This document shows, piece by piece, positions 8,536 through 16,283 of a stretch of DNA of 32,258 nt. The position numbers and the translations under genes were made by a program. Under the pieces are notes generated by a model that searched no databases, was not told the origin of the DNA, and saw nothing but the letters and a program-made list of their open reading frames with translations. Origin of the DNA: Syntrophaceae bacterium UBA6252 (GTDB taxonomy: Bacteria; Desulfobacterota; Syntrophia; Syntrophales; UBA6807); assembly GCA_002441265.1 (NCBI GenBank), contig DJVQ01000068.1:1-32258 (forward strand), read 5' to 3'. Position 1 is the stretch's first letter. Every line of letters starts with the position of its first letter.

Positions 8536-11500
8536 TCATGCCGGCCGGCGCCGGCGCATCCGGAGGACGGCGGCCGCGCCGACGAGGACCATGAGGACGA
8601 TCATCCCCCACTCGTTCAGGGTCGGGATGACCTGCTCCCCACCCTTCCCGCGTACGATAAAGTTCATCCCGTTCGACACTTTCCCGGACTGTCCCGCCGT
8701 CCCCGGGTTGAACACCGTCACCACGTGCCGTCCCGGCACGGCCAGATCCGAGGCGGGCAGGACGGCGGAAAGTTCCGTCCCGCTCCTTACACGGGTCGTC
8801 TTCCGTTCCCTCCCGTCCCAGAGCACCCGGGCACTGTCCGCGAAACCGTATCCTCTCACCGACAGGGTCAGCTCGGGATCCCCCTCGACGGCCGAGGACG
8901 GGGAAATCCCCGTCACGACCGGCGTGGGAACCGCCGGCAGCGCATCCTCGATTGTGAAGACCACGCCGTTGGACACCGGACCGTCGCCGTTTTTCACCGT
9001 CACCGTCGCCTTTCCCGCGGACACGATGTCGCCCGACCCGATCTTCGCATCGAGACGGACGTCGCTCACCCAGGTCGTCACCCGCGACGCTCCGTTCCAG
9101 CGGACCACGGAGCCCTGGGTCGATCCCGAGGACCCCGCGAATCCGCTCCCCTTCACCGTGAGGGTGAACGACGGGCTCCCCGCTTTCACCGACGACGGAA
9201 CCAGGCCTGTTACCTTCGGTGCGGTGGCTGGCGGATCAATCGTAAAGGCAACGCCGTTCGACACCTGGCCGTCGCCGTTCGCCACCGTCACCGTCGCGCT
9301 TCCCGCCTGAGAAACGTCGCCCGCCGGGATGGATGCCGTAACTTCCCCGGCACTCTTGTATTGCGTCTCCCGGGCCCCGGCGTTCCACCGGACCTTCGAG
9401 GCCGAACCGAAGTTCTCCCCCCTCACCGTCAGGGTGAACGCCCCGCTTCCCGCCTTCATCGAGGACGGCTCCAGAGACGTCACCTTCGGAGCGGTGGCCG
9501 ACGGATCAATCGTAAAGGCAACACCGTTCGACACTTTGCCATCGGCGTTCACCACCGTCACCGTCGCACTGCCCGCCTGAGAAACATCGCCCGCCAGGAT
9601 GGACGCGGTCAGTTCCCCGGCGCTCTTGTACTGCGTCACCCGAACCCCGCCGTTCCACCGGACCTTCGAGGCCGAACCAAAGTTCTCCCCCTTCACCGTC
9701 AGGGTGAACGCCCCGCTTCCCGCCTTCATCGAGGACGGCTCCAGAGACGTCACCTTCGGTGCGGCGGCCGGCGAATCAATCGTAAAGGCAACGCCGTTCG
9801 ACACTTTGCCGTCGGCGTTCGACACCGTCACCGTCGCGCTGCCCGCCTGTGAAACGTCGCTCGCCAGAATGGATACCTCCAGGACCGTGGCGCTCAAGTA
9901 CCGCGTATCCCGCTCCACGCCGTTCCACCGGGCCTTCGAACCCGAATAGAAATTCTCTCCTATCACCCCCAGGGGGAACGCCCCGTTCCCCGCCTTCACC
10001 GAAGACGGATTGAGGAGCGTCACCTTCGGGGCGGGATGCGGATCGATGATCGTAAAGGCAACGCCGTTCGACACCTGCCCGTCGGCGTTCACCACCGTCA
10101 CCGTCGCGCTGCCCGCCTGTGAAACGTCGCTCGCCAGAATGGATACCTCCAGGACCGTGGCGCTCAAGTACCGAGTATCCCGCTCCACGCCGTTCCACCG
10201 GGCCTTCGAACCCGAATAGAAGTTCTCCCCTATCACCCCCAGGGGGAACGCCCCGTTCCCCGCCTTCACCGAAGACGGATTGAGGAGCGTCACCTTCGGG
10301 GCGGGATCCGTTAAAATTTCCATGAAGAGCGCCGTCACGTCGATGTTTGCCATGACGTTCCCGTCTATTCTCGGATTGGCCGTCGAGCCGTCGCTCCAGC
10401 GGTCGAACCGATACCCGTCGTCGGGCAGCGCCCGGACCTCCGTTCCGCTTCCACCATGCGCCACGTCCTGGGTTGCACTTCCGGAGATCGAGCCGTTGTC
10501 GCCCGCGCGGTAGGTCAACGTGTACCGGTTGAAGGCGAACCGGGCGACGAGGGTCATCCCGCCGGAAACGCCATGCACCGTGAGGGGGTTCTCCGTCGAA
10601 TAACGATCATCGTTCTTCGTCCATTCCTCGAAGTGGTATCCCGTCGGTGCGACGGCCGTCACCGGCGAACAGTCGCCGCCGAGGGGAACCGTCTGGACGG
10701 TTTCCCCCGAAAGGACCGCCCCCGGTGTGCCGTCGGTCTCGAAGATCACCGTCGCGGTGTCCTGTGTCCGGACATACCGCCACAGGTCGTTCATGAACCC
10801 GTCGTTCCAGGTCGCACCCGCGCACTGGCCGCCGAAAAGCCACAGGTTCCCCGAAGCGTCGCCCCAGCAGGCACACGCCCCCTTGGCGACGGGCGTGTTG
10901 TCCGGGCCGGGCGTCCCGGTTGTCCCGTAGATTCCGGCCCCGTCCGCCTTGTCGGAACCCTTCATCCAGGTCCAGTCTCCCGTGACGGGATCGTAACGCC
11001 ACAGGTCGTTCAGCCACCCCTGGTTCCGTTCCCGGTCGAAACCGCAACCGCCGAAAAGCCACAGCGATCCGGCGACGTCCGGCCAGACGACGGCGTAATT
11101 TCGCGCCCCCGGGGTGTTGTCCGGGGCGGGCGTTCCCTGCGTTCCGTAGTTTCCGGCCCGCTCCGTCCTGTCGGAACCCTTCATCCAGGTCCATCTCCAC
11201 GAGGAGGTTTCGAAACACCACAGGTCGTTCAGATCGCCCCTGTTCCCGTACCCGTCGACGCCGCAGCCTCCGAAGAGCCACAGCCGGCCCGCTCCGTCGC
11301 TCCACGAGGCGGCGTAGTTCCGCCCCCCGGGCAGGTTCACGCTGCCCGGTTCTCCACGATTTCCGTACGTTCCCTGCTCATCGATGCCCGTTCCGCCCTT
11401 CACGAAGGTCCAGGACCCCGCCGCCGGATCGCACCGCCACAGGTCGTTCAGCCATCCCTCCTCATTTGCAGCGTCGCGACCCCAGCCGCCGAAAAGCCAC

Positions 11501-12270
11501 AGCACCCCGTTATTATCCCTCCAGGACACCGCCGCCTCGCGGCCGCCCGGCGTCCGGCCGGTCCCGGTATCGATGGTGCCCTGGTTCACCTTGTCGGAAC
11601 CCGCCATCCAGGTCCAGTTCCCCGAGGCCGGATCGTACCGCCACAGGTCGTTCAGAAAGCCCTGGTTCCGCTCCCCGTCGAAACCCCATCCCCCGAAAAG
11701 CCACAGCGCCCCCGAGGCGTCCCTCCAGGTAACCGCCGCGTAACGGCCCCCGGGTGCATTCCCGGGACCGGGCACGCCCATCGTGCCGTAGGATCCGGCC
11801 GCGTAGACCCCGTTCCCGCCCTTCATCCACGTCCATTTCCCCGACGCCGGCTCACACTTCCACAGGTCGTTCAGGGAGCCCTCCCGCCCCATGCCGTCGA
11901 AACCCCATCCCCCGAAAAGCCACAGCGCCCCCGAGGCGTCTTTCCAGAACGCCGCAACGGCCCGCGAGCCCGGCATGTTTTCAGGGCCGGGTTCCCCCAT
12001 GGTCCCGTAAACCCCGGGGCGGTTCGTCTCCTGAGAACCCGCCATCCAGGCCCAGTCCCCCCCGGCGAAGGCCGTCCCCCCAGCCAGGAAGAACATGAGG
12101 ACAATGCAGGCGGAAAGAAGCCACGCCCCGGAACGGCTCGCCGGAAGAAGCGGAAATCGGCGGGCCGCCCGTCCCGCCGCCGGCCCCGACCCATCGCCGG
12201 GACGGGCCGTTTCAAGAATTTTGCCGCCGGTCAAACCGGCCTTCTCCGAATCCATCCGGCTGAACCTCAT
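8536..12270 (-). CDS. Giant exoprotein: kelch repeats, InlB-like repeats, six TIG domains, IPTL-CTERM
   Basis: A 1244-residue exported protein. The start at 12270 follows AAGGAGG with 8-base spacing; the frame is open 26 codons further but without such a site. The signal peptide is long, with cleavage after AFA near residue 69. Residues about 70-500 hold six kelch-like units of roughly 70 residues, each with SGALWLFGGWGFDG, LNDLWRYDPASG and WTWMKGS, enough for one six-bladed propeller. Residues about 505-650 hold two InlB B-repeat-like modules (YHFEEWT, YRFDRWSDG). Six TIG/IPT domains follow (about 650-1205), the first two almost identical. The C-terminus is a classic IPTL-CTERM signal: IPTLNEWGMIVL, a hydrophobic helix and RMRRRRPA. 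Proteins with this tail are thought to be processed and anchored at the cell surface. It is probably the first gene of the exoprotein operon. Confidence 0.9.
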   Translation of the reverse strand: MRFSRMDSEKAGLTGGKILETARPGDGSGPAAGRAARRFPLLPASRSGAWLLSACIVLMFFLAGGTAFAGGDWAWMAGSQETNRPGVYGTMGEPGPENMPGSRAVAAFWKDASGALWLFGGWGFDGMGREGSLNDLWKCEPASGKWTWMKGGNGVYAAGSYGTMGVPGPGNAPGGRYAAVTWRDASGALWLFGGWGFDGERNQGFLNDLWRYDPASGNWTWMAGSDKVNQGTIDTGTGRTPGGREAAVSWRDNNGVLWLFGGWGRDAANEEGWLNDLWRCDPAAGSWTFVKGGTGIDEQGTYGNRGEPGSVNLPGGRNYAASWSDGAGRLWLFGGCGVDGYGNRGDLNDLWCFETSSWRWTWMKGSDRTERAGNYGTQGTPAPDNTPGARNYAVVWPDVAGSLWLFGGCGFDRERNQGWLNDLWRYDPVTGDWTWMKGSDKADGAGIYGTTGTPGPDNTPVAKGACACWGDASGNLWLFGGQCAGATWNDGFMNDLWRYVRTQDTATVIFETDGTPGAVLSGETVQTVPLGGDCSPVTAVAPTGYHFEEWTKNDDRYSTENPLTVHGVSGGMTLVARFAFNRYTLTYRAGDNGSISGSATQDVAHGGSGTEVRALPDDGYRFDRWSDGSTANPRIDGNVMANIDVTALFMEILTDPAPKVTLLNPSSVKAGNGAFPLGVIGENFYSGSKARWNGVERDTRYLSATVLEVSILASDVSQAGSATVTVVNADGQVSNGVAFTIIDPHPAPKVTLLNPSSVKAGNGAFPLGVIGENFYSGSKARWNGVERDTRYLSATVLEVSILASDVSQAGSATVTVSNADGKVSNGVAFTIDSPAAAPKVTSLEPSSMKAGSGAFTLTVKGENFGSASKVRWNGGVRVTQYKSAGELTASILAGDVSQAGSATVTVVNADGKVSNGVAFTIDPSATAPKVTSLEPSSMKAGSGAFTLTVRGENFGSASKVRWNAGARETQYKSAGEVTASIPAGDVSQAGSATVTVANGDGQVSNGVAFTIDPPATAPKVTGLVPSSVKAGSPSFTLTVKGSGFAGSSGSTQGSVVRWNGASRVTTWVSDVRLDAKIGSGDIVSAGKATVTVKNGDGPVSNGVVFTIEDALPAVPTPVVTGISPSSAVEGDPELTLSVRGYGFADSARVLWDGRERKTTRVRSGTELSAVLPASDLAVPGRHVVTVFNPGTAGQSGKVSNGMNFIVRGKGGEQVIPTLNEWGMIVLMVLVGAAAVLRMRRRRPA
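9779..10318 (-). repeat. Recent tandem duplication of one TIG module (2 x 270 bp)
   Basis: Within the giant exoprotein gene, 9779-10048 and 10049-10318 are direct repeats with an exact period of 270 bases and only a handful of substitutions. Each encodes a complete TIG domain (VKAGNGAFPLGVIGENF, ARWNGVERDTRYLS). The neighbouring TIG modules are clearly related but much more divergent, so this duplication is young compared with the others. Confidence 0.9.
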
Positions 12271-12511
12271 ATTCACGCCCTCCTTGTCACTGTCTTTGCC
12301 CGGATCGTCCCCGCCGGACGATGCCTCCCCCGTTGCCGAACGATGCAAGTCGGCGGTTCATGGACTGCGGTCTTCAGGGACGATTCCTGACACCCCTCCC
12401 TATTACAAGTTTCATGCGAGGATGTTACTATATGTAATTACTAGACAATAACCGATACGCCCTCCACCGCTGCGCCCATGTTGGCACCGGTGAAGTTGGC
12501 GGTTGCCAACC
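12271..12511. other. Upstream region of the giant exoprotein gene
   Basis: This non-coding stretch must hold the promoter of the exoprotein operon. I did not find a convincing sigma-70 or sigma-54 promoter. An AT-rich island around 12420-12450 contains a small palindrome TTACTATATGTAA (12424-12436), possibly an operator. Farther right, GTTGGCA and TGCCAAC (about 12480-12510) form an imperfect stem just before a dispersed repeat. Confidence 0.35.
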
Positions 12512-12560
12512 TTGACGGCTTCGTAAAAGTGTTGCATTGGCCTTTTTACGACTTCATCAA
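12512..12560 (-). repeat. Dispersed repeat, copy C (terminal parts only, 49 bp)
   Basis: The copy starts with TTGACGGCTTCGTAAAA and ends with TTTTTACGACTTCATCAA, the two ends of the complete element at 23937-24100 in opposite orientation, but only about a dozen bases lie between them. The ends are imperfect inverted repeats of each other (TTGA..G....CGTAAAA). It looks like an internally deleted miniature element. Confidence 0.7.
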
Positions 12561-12686
12561 CCTTCCGCTCCTTTCCGGGACCGCCGCACCGGGTGCCCGG
12601 GAGAAGATGTCCCCCCGGGCGGAACACGGGCAAAAGACAATTCCGGCTGGTTCACCCCATAATCCGGCCGATTCATCCATTATCTT

Positions 12687-12715
12687 TTGATTTCGCGCGG
12701 TCGATTCCCTAAAAT
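12687..12715 (+). promoter_or_regulatory. Sigma-70 promoter of the sigma-54 activator gene
   Basis: TTGATT at 12687-12692 and TAAAAT at 12710-12715 are separated by 17 bases, a good match to the -35/-10 consensus. Transcription would begin near 12722, about 110 bases before the start codon. The order fits a housekeeping promoter driving the activator. Confidence 0.55.
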
Positions 12716-12831
12716 TTCCCCGGCAAAAAACCGAGGGGAGCCGCTCCCGGAGCGGCGGACCGGCATGGCCTGTCCGGATCCTCCGGATCGGGGCACGGAC
12801 CGCCGGGGGACCTCGGAAAGCGGGAGGAAGC

Positions 12832-14121
12832 GTGGAAGGAAAGGGAAAGGGGACCATGGACGCGCGGACCCGGCGCTACCTGGATCATCTGGCGGACCTT
12901 TGCGAGAGGATCTCCATGAAAAAGGCGGCGGGCGAAGAGGACGATCTTTTCGAGTACACCAAAACGTCCGAATATCCGGGGATCGTCGCGCGGATGGCCG
13001 AGGCCTTCGGGATGATGATGGTCAGCAAGGATGCGAACGAGTACTACATGGAGCAGGTGTCCGAAGGTCTGAACAAAGTCCGGAAGGACTTCACCGCCGC
13101 GAGGGAGCGGCTCAACTCGGAACAGTTCGTCTTCTGGAAGGAACGCGCGGAGAGGGAGAAGGGGCGGCAGCCCGTCACCATCGTCGGAAGAAGCAGGCAG
13201 ATCCGCGATATCGTGAGACGGATCGAGAGGGTCGCCGACCTTGCCTCCAACATCCTCATCACCGGCGAAACGGGAACGGGAAAGGAATTGATCGGAAAGG
13301 CGATCCACCTCTCGGGCAAGCGCCGGGAAATGCCTTTCGTCGCGATCAACTGCGCCGCCGTTCCCGAGCCCATTTTCGAGAGCGAGATTTTCGGGATCGA
13401 AAAAGGGGTCGCCACGGGCGTGGGGAAACGTATCGGAAAGCTGGAGCTTGCCCGCGGCGGAACCATCTTTTTCGATGAGATCGGGGACATGCCCTTGAGC
13501 ATCCAGGCCAAGGTGCTGCGGGTGATCGAGGACAGGCGTATCGAGCGGCTCGGGTCGGAAAAAGCGATCCCCGTGGACATCCGGATCATTGCGGCGACCA
13601 ACAAGGACCTGAAGCGGCAGGTCATTGGAGAGCGCTTCCGGGAAGACCTGTTCTACCGGCTGAACGTCATCCGGATCCATATCCCCCCTCTCAGGGAGCG
13701 GCGGGAAGACATTCCGATTCTCGTCGATCACTTCATCGAGGTTTATCGGAGAATGTTCCCGTGGAAGGGGAAAAAGTTCAGCAGGGACGTTTTCGATCTC
13801 TTCCTGCTGTACCCCTGGCCGGGCAACGTGAGGGAACTTCGGAACGAGGTGGAAAGGGCCATGGCCCTGGTCAATTCCGACACGGTCACCCCGGACGATC
13901 TTTCGGACGACGTGAAGGCTTTTTCCTCGGGAATACAGAAGACCGGCGGGCGTCAGATCCGGCGGGAGATCGGTGCCGGGTTCATCGCGGGGGCCCTCAA
14001 GGAGAGCGGGGGGAACAAATCGAAGGCGGCAAAACTCCTGGGGATGAGTCGCGAGGGATTACGCAAGAAAATCAATCGATTGATCGATTCCGGAGAGCTG
14101 AAGGAGGGGGACTTGAAATAG
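12832..14121 (+). CDS. Sigma-54 enhancer-binding activator without receiver domain
   Basis: A 429-residue transcription activator. Residues 1-115 form a short N-terminal region with no receiver, PAS or GAF signature that I can see, with a coiled-coil-like stretch near 75-110. The AAA+ sigma-54 interaction domain follows: Walker A GETGTGKE (145-152), Walker B GGTIFFDEIG (209-218), arginine-finger region RFREDLFYRLNV and the NVRELRNEVERA segment. A Fis-type helix-turn-helix closes the protein (NKSKAAKLLGMSREGLRKK). The loop that contacts sigma-54, normally GAFTGA, reads GVATGV (192-197). Such proteins use ATP to open RpoN promoters. The start is either GTG 12832 (behind GGGAGGA) or ATG 12856. 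Target genes are unknown; the sigma-54 promoters at 4155-4170 and 15983-15997 are nearby candidates. Receiver-less activators of type III genes (HrpR/HrpS) give a precedent. Confidence 0.9.
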   Translation: MEGKGKGTMDARTRRYLDHLADLCERISMKKAAGEEDDLFEYTKTSEYPGIVARMAEAFGMMMVSKDANEYYMEQVSEGLNKVRKDFTAARERLNSEQFVFWKERAEREKGRQPVTIVGRSRQIRDIVRRIERVADLASNILITGETGTGKELIGKAIHLSGKRREMPFVAINCAAVPEPIFESEIFGIEKGVATGVGKRIGKLELARGGTIFFDEIGDMPLSIQAKVLRVIEDRRIERLGSEKAIPVDIRIIAATNKDLKRQVIGERFREDLFYRLNVIRIHIPPLRERREDIPILVDHFIEVYRRMFPWKGKKFSRDVFDLFLLYPWPGNVRELRNEVERAMALVNSDTVTPDDLSDDVKAFSSGIQKTGGRQIRREIGAGFIAGALKESGGNKSKAAKLLGMSREGLRKKINRLIDSGELKEGDLK

Positions 14122-14244
14122 TCCGGCCTGTCCCGCCGGCGGATCCGCTGTCGGCGGAAAATGCTTTCTCAATCGAAAGAAGGAGCGGTGTTCATCGCAG
14201 GCCTGATGCCCCGCATGCGCGGTCCGCCGGAATCGGTGCGGGTT

Positions 14245-14279
14245 CCGGGGAGATCCTGACGGGGGTAGGATCTCCCCGG
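14245..14279. terminator. Strong hairpin between convergent genes
   Basis: A perfect 12-base stem, CCGGGGAGATCC at 14245-14256 and its complement at 14268-14279, encloses an 11-base loop. It sits between the ends of the converging activator and glnK genes, where a bidirectional terminator would be useful. Neither strand has a T-run after it, so a Rho-independent mechanism is not assured. Confidence 0.45.
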
Positions 14280-14335
14280 CTTCCCGCCCGGCCGGCAGGT
14301 GGCGCGGAAAGGCATCCGGCAATCCGTCGGCGATT

Positions 14336-14677
14336 TTAACCGATGGCTTTACCGCCCCGCTCGCCGGAACTGATCCGGACTACGTCGCACAGATCGAGAA
14401 CGAAGATCTTTCCGTCCCCGACCTCACCGGTCCGGGCACCCTTGATAATGGCGTCCACGGTGACTTTCACGAACTCTTCATTGACGGCGATTTCCAGTTT
14501 CACCTTCTTCAGAAGCGTTCCCACTTCCTTCACGCCCCGGTAGACCTCGGTGTGACCTTTCTGCCGTCCTCTTCCAAGGACGGTGGACACCGTCATGAGG
14601 TTCACGTCCACCTCCTCGAGGGCCTGTGTCACCTCTTCCAGTTTATGGGGCTGTATGACGGCAACGATATATTTCAT
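14336..14677 (-). CDS. glnK: PII nitrogen regulatory protein lacking the uridylylation tyrosine
   Basis: A 113-residue PII-family trimeric signal protein. It binds ATP/ADP and 2-oxoglutarate and typically plugs the AmtB channel when nitrogen is plentiful. The T-loop region is recognisable (GRGRQKGHTEVYRG, residues 35-48) and the C-terminal nucleotide-binding signature is intact (TGEVGDGKIFV, 83-93, with Lys90). Position 51, a tyrosine in enterobacterial PII proteins and the site of uridylylation by GlnD, is glutamate here (RGVKEVG). Modification at that site is therefore impossible. AGGAGG lies before the ATG. The gene is 11 bases downstream of amtB, the reverse of the usual glnK-amtB order, and shares its sigma-54 promoter. 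Confidence 0.95.
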   Translation of the reverse strand: MKYIVAVIQPHKLEEVTQALEEVDVNLMTVSTVLGRGRQKGHTEVYRGVKEVGTLLKKVKLEIAVNEEFVKVTVDAIIKGARTGEVGDGKIFVLDLCDVVRISSGERGGKAIG

Positions 14678-14688
14678 GGTTTTTCCTC

Positions 14689-15921
14689 CTATTCGAGAAT
14701 GGTGTAGGCCGATTCGTGATGCTGCGTCAGGTCGAGGCCTACCAGTTCGTCCTTACGGTTCACCCGCACGCCGATGATGGTGTCGACAATCTTGAAGAGA
14801 ATCCACGTCACGACGACCGCATAGGCCACACAGGCCAGAAGATAGACGCACTGGACCAGGAACAGCTTGGCATTCCCGAAAAGGAGACCGTCCGCCCCCG
14901 CCGAGTTTACGGCCACCTCGGCGAAAAGGCCGGTGGCGAGGGTTCCCCAGATGCCCCCCACCCCGTGAACACCGAAAACATCGAGGGAATCGTCGTACCC
15001 GAGCTTCGGCTTCAGCATGGTCACGGCGAGGAAGCAGAAGATACCGGCGAAGATTCCGATAATGATGGCCGACATGGGGGTGACGAATCCGCAGGCAGGG
15101 GTGATGGCCACCAGGCCGGCCACCGCGCCCGTCACGATTCCCAGGACCGTCGGGGTCCCGTGTTTCCACCACTCCACCAGGGCCCAGGTCAGGCCGGCGG
15201 CGGCCGTTGCCGTATTCGTGTTGACGAAGGCGTTGGCCGCGAGCCCGTTGGCGCCAAGGGCGCTTCCACCGTTGAAGCCGAACCACCCGAACCAGAGCAG
15301 GGCGCCGCCGAGGACGGTCAACGGCAGATTGTGGGGCACAAAGGCCTTCTTTTCGAACCCCAGACGCTTGCCGATGAGAATGGCCATGACCAGGGCGGAA
15401 ACCCCGGAACTGACGTGAACGACGATCCCCCCCGCGAAGTCGAGGGCGCCGAGGTCCCGGAGCCAGCCGCCGGTGCCCCATACCCAGTGGGCGATGGGAT
15501 CATAAACCAGGGTCGTCCACAGAAGGATCAGGACGGCGAAGGCGGAAAACTTGATTCTTTCGGCAAAGGCCCCCACGATGAGGGCGGGAGTGATGATGGC
15601 GAACATGGCCTGGAATATCATGAATGCAAGATGAGGAATCGTCCCCGAGTAATCCGGGTTGGCCTCGAAACCGACTCCCCGGAGACCCAGCCAATCCAGG
15701 GAACCGATGATACCCATTCCCGTGTCGGGTGCAAAGGAAAGGGAATAACCAAAAAGAACCCATTGCAGGCCGACAAGACAGGCAATGAAAAAACATTGCA
15801 TCAGGAGCGAAAGAAAATTCTTTCGCCGCGCCATGCCGCCGTAAAAAAAGGCCACCCCGGGGGTCATGAGAAAAACCAGGGCGGAACTCGTGAGAATCCA
15901 CGCTGTGTCACCGGCATTCAT
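14689..15921 (-). CDS. amtB: Ammonium channel/transporter AmtB
   Basis: A 410-residue inner-membrane protein with about eleven hydrophobic segments, a full-length Amt/Mep/Rh family member. The N-terminal signature PGVAFFYGGMARRKN (21-35) is present. The twin pore histidines are visible at 169 (GGIVVHVSSG) and 319 (FGVHGVGGIWG). The start at 15921 is chosen because GGAGGTG lies 6 bases upstream; earlier in-frame starts up to 16032 would include the sigma-54 promoter itself. Amt proteins conduct ammonium as a trimer and are regulated by PII proteins; the PII gene follows directly. The C-terminal tail ends LDLTQHHESAYTILE, where PII-linked family members often carry a conserved end. Induction under nitrogen limitation is expected from the promoter type. 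Confidence 0.96.
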   Translation of the reverse strand: MNAGDTAWILTSSALVFLMTPGVAFFYGGMARRKNFLSLLMQCFFIACLVGLQWVLFGYSLSFAPDTGMGIIGSLDWLGLRGVGFEANPDYSGTIPHLAFMIFQAMFAIITPALIVGAFAERIKFSAFAVLILLWTTLVYDPIAHWVWGTGGWLRDLGALDFAGGIVVHVSSGVSALVMAILIGKRLGFEKKAFVPHNLPLTVLGGALLWFGWFGFNGGSALGANGLAANAFVNTNTATAAAGLTWALVEWWKHGTPTVLGIVTGAVAGLVAITPACGFVTPMSAIIIGIFAGIFCFLAVTMLKPKLGYDDSLDVFGVHGVGGIWGTLATGLFAEVAVNSAGADGLLFGNAKLFLVQCVYLLACVAYAVVVTWILFKIVDTIIGVRVNRKDELVGLDLTQHHESAYTILE

Positions 15922-15982
15922 GAAAAACACCTCCATCGGAAATTGTCCCTCCCGAAAATGAGAAAGGATGGTGGAGGATAGA

Positions 15983-15997
15983 GCAATCGGTGTGCCA
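15983..15997 (-). promoter_or_regulatory. Sigma-54 promoter of amtB-glnK
   Basis: The minus strand reads TGGCACACCGATTGC, a near-perfect RpoN site with the GG and GC doublets 10 bases apart. Transcription would start about 12 bases after the GC, near 15972, giving a leader of about 50 bases before the amtB start at 15921. Sigma-54 control of amtB/glnK operons is well established. Confidence 0.85.
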
Positions 15998-16243
15998 GAG
16001 AAGGCATGATCCGGCAACCATTTGTAATTCAATCATAATATGGTTTTCGACAGCGGGAAGATCAACAATAGAAAAACGACGATATGGTAGGCGATACGGT
16101 TGTTATTTACGCCCTTGTAGGACAAACGGGAAATATTGAGGGGACGCAGCGATGATATCAGGTCAATATGCTACAATATTGTATGATGCTTTTTCACCTC
16201 CGGGACGGATAAGGAAAGAAAGGGGAAACGCATTGAAATAACT
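15998..16243. other. AT-rich regulatory gap upstream of amtB
   Basis: This AT-rich region separates amtB from the hsp20 terminator. It contains a perfect 12-base palindrome TACAATATTGTA at 16172-16183, about 175 bases upstream of the sigma-54 promoter. Enhancer sites commonly lie at such a distance, but this sequence does not match the NtrC consensus that I know. No gene was found. Confidence 0.4.
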
Positions 16244-16276
16244 CAAAAAAAGGGGATGCCTCGAGGACATCCCCTT
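16244..16276 (-). terminator. Intrinsic terminator of the hsp20 operon
   Basis: On the minus strand the stem AGGGGATG (16268-16275) pairs with CATCCCCT (16251-16258) across a 9-base loop, followed directly by a run of seven T (16245-16251). It lies 8 bases after the stop of the last hsp20 gene, the textbook arrangement for a Rho-independent terminator. Confidence 0.9.
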
Positions 16277-16283
16277 TTCGCCT

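Noticed and set aside
7483..9852. A 789-codon plus-strand frame across the propeller and giant exoprotein genes.
   Set aside because: Its product is a His/Arg-rich repetitive shadow of the TIG modules on the other strand, with no domain and no ribosome binding site.
9240..10320. Regularly spaced similar sequences, superficially CRISPR-like.
   Set aside because: The 270-base period and coding sense show they are tandem protein-domain modules, not short repeats with unique spacers.
12335..12360. A TTGC element upstream of the giant exoprotein gene, considered as a sigma-54 promoter.
   Set aside because: The GG doublet is missing at the required distance.
10456..12390. A 644-codon plus-strand frame opposite the kelch region.
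   Set aside because: Pro/Arg-rich antisense shadow of a repetitive gene; the minus strand encodes a signal peptide and recognisable domains.
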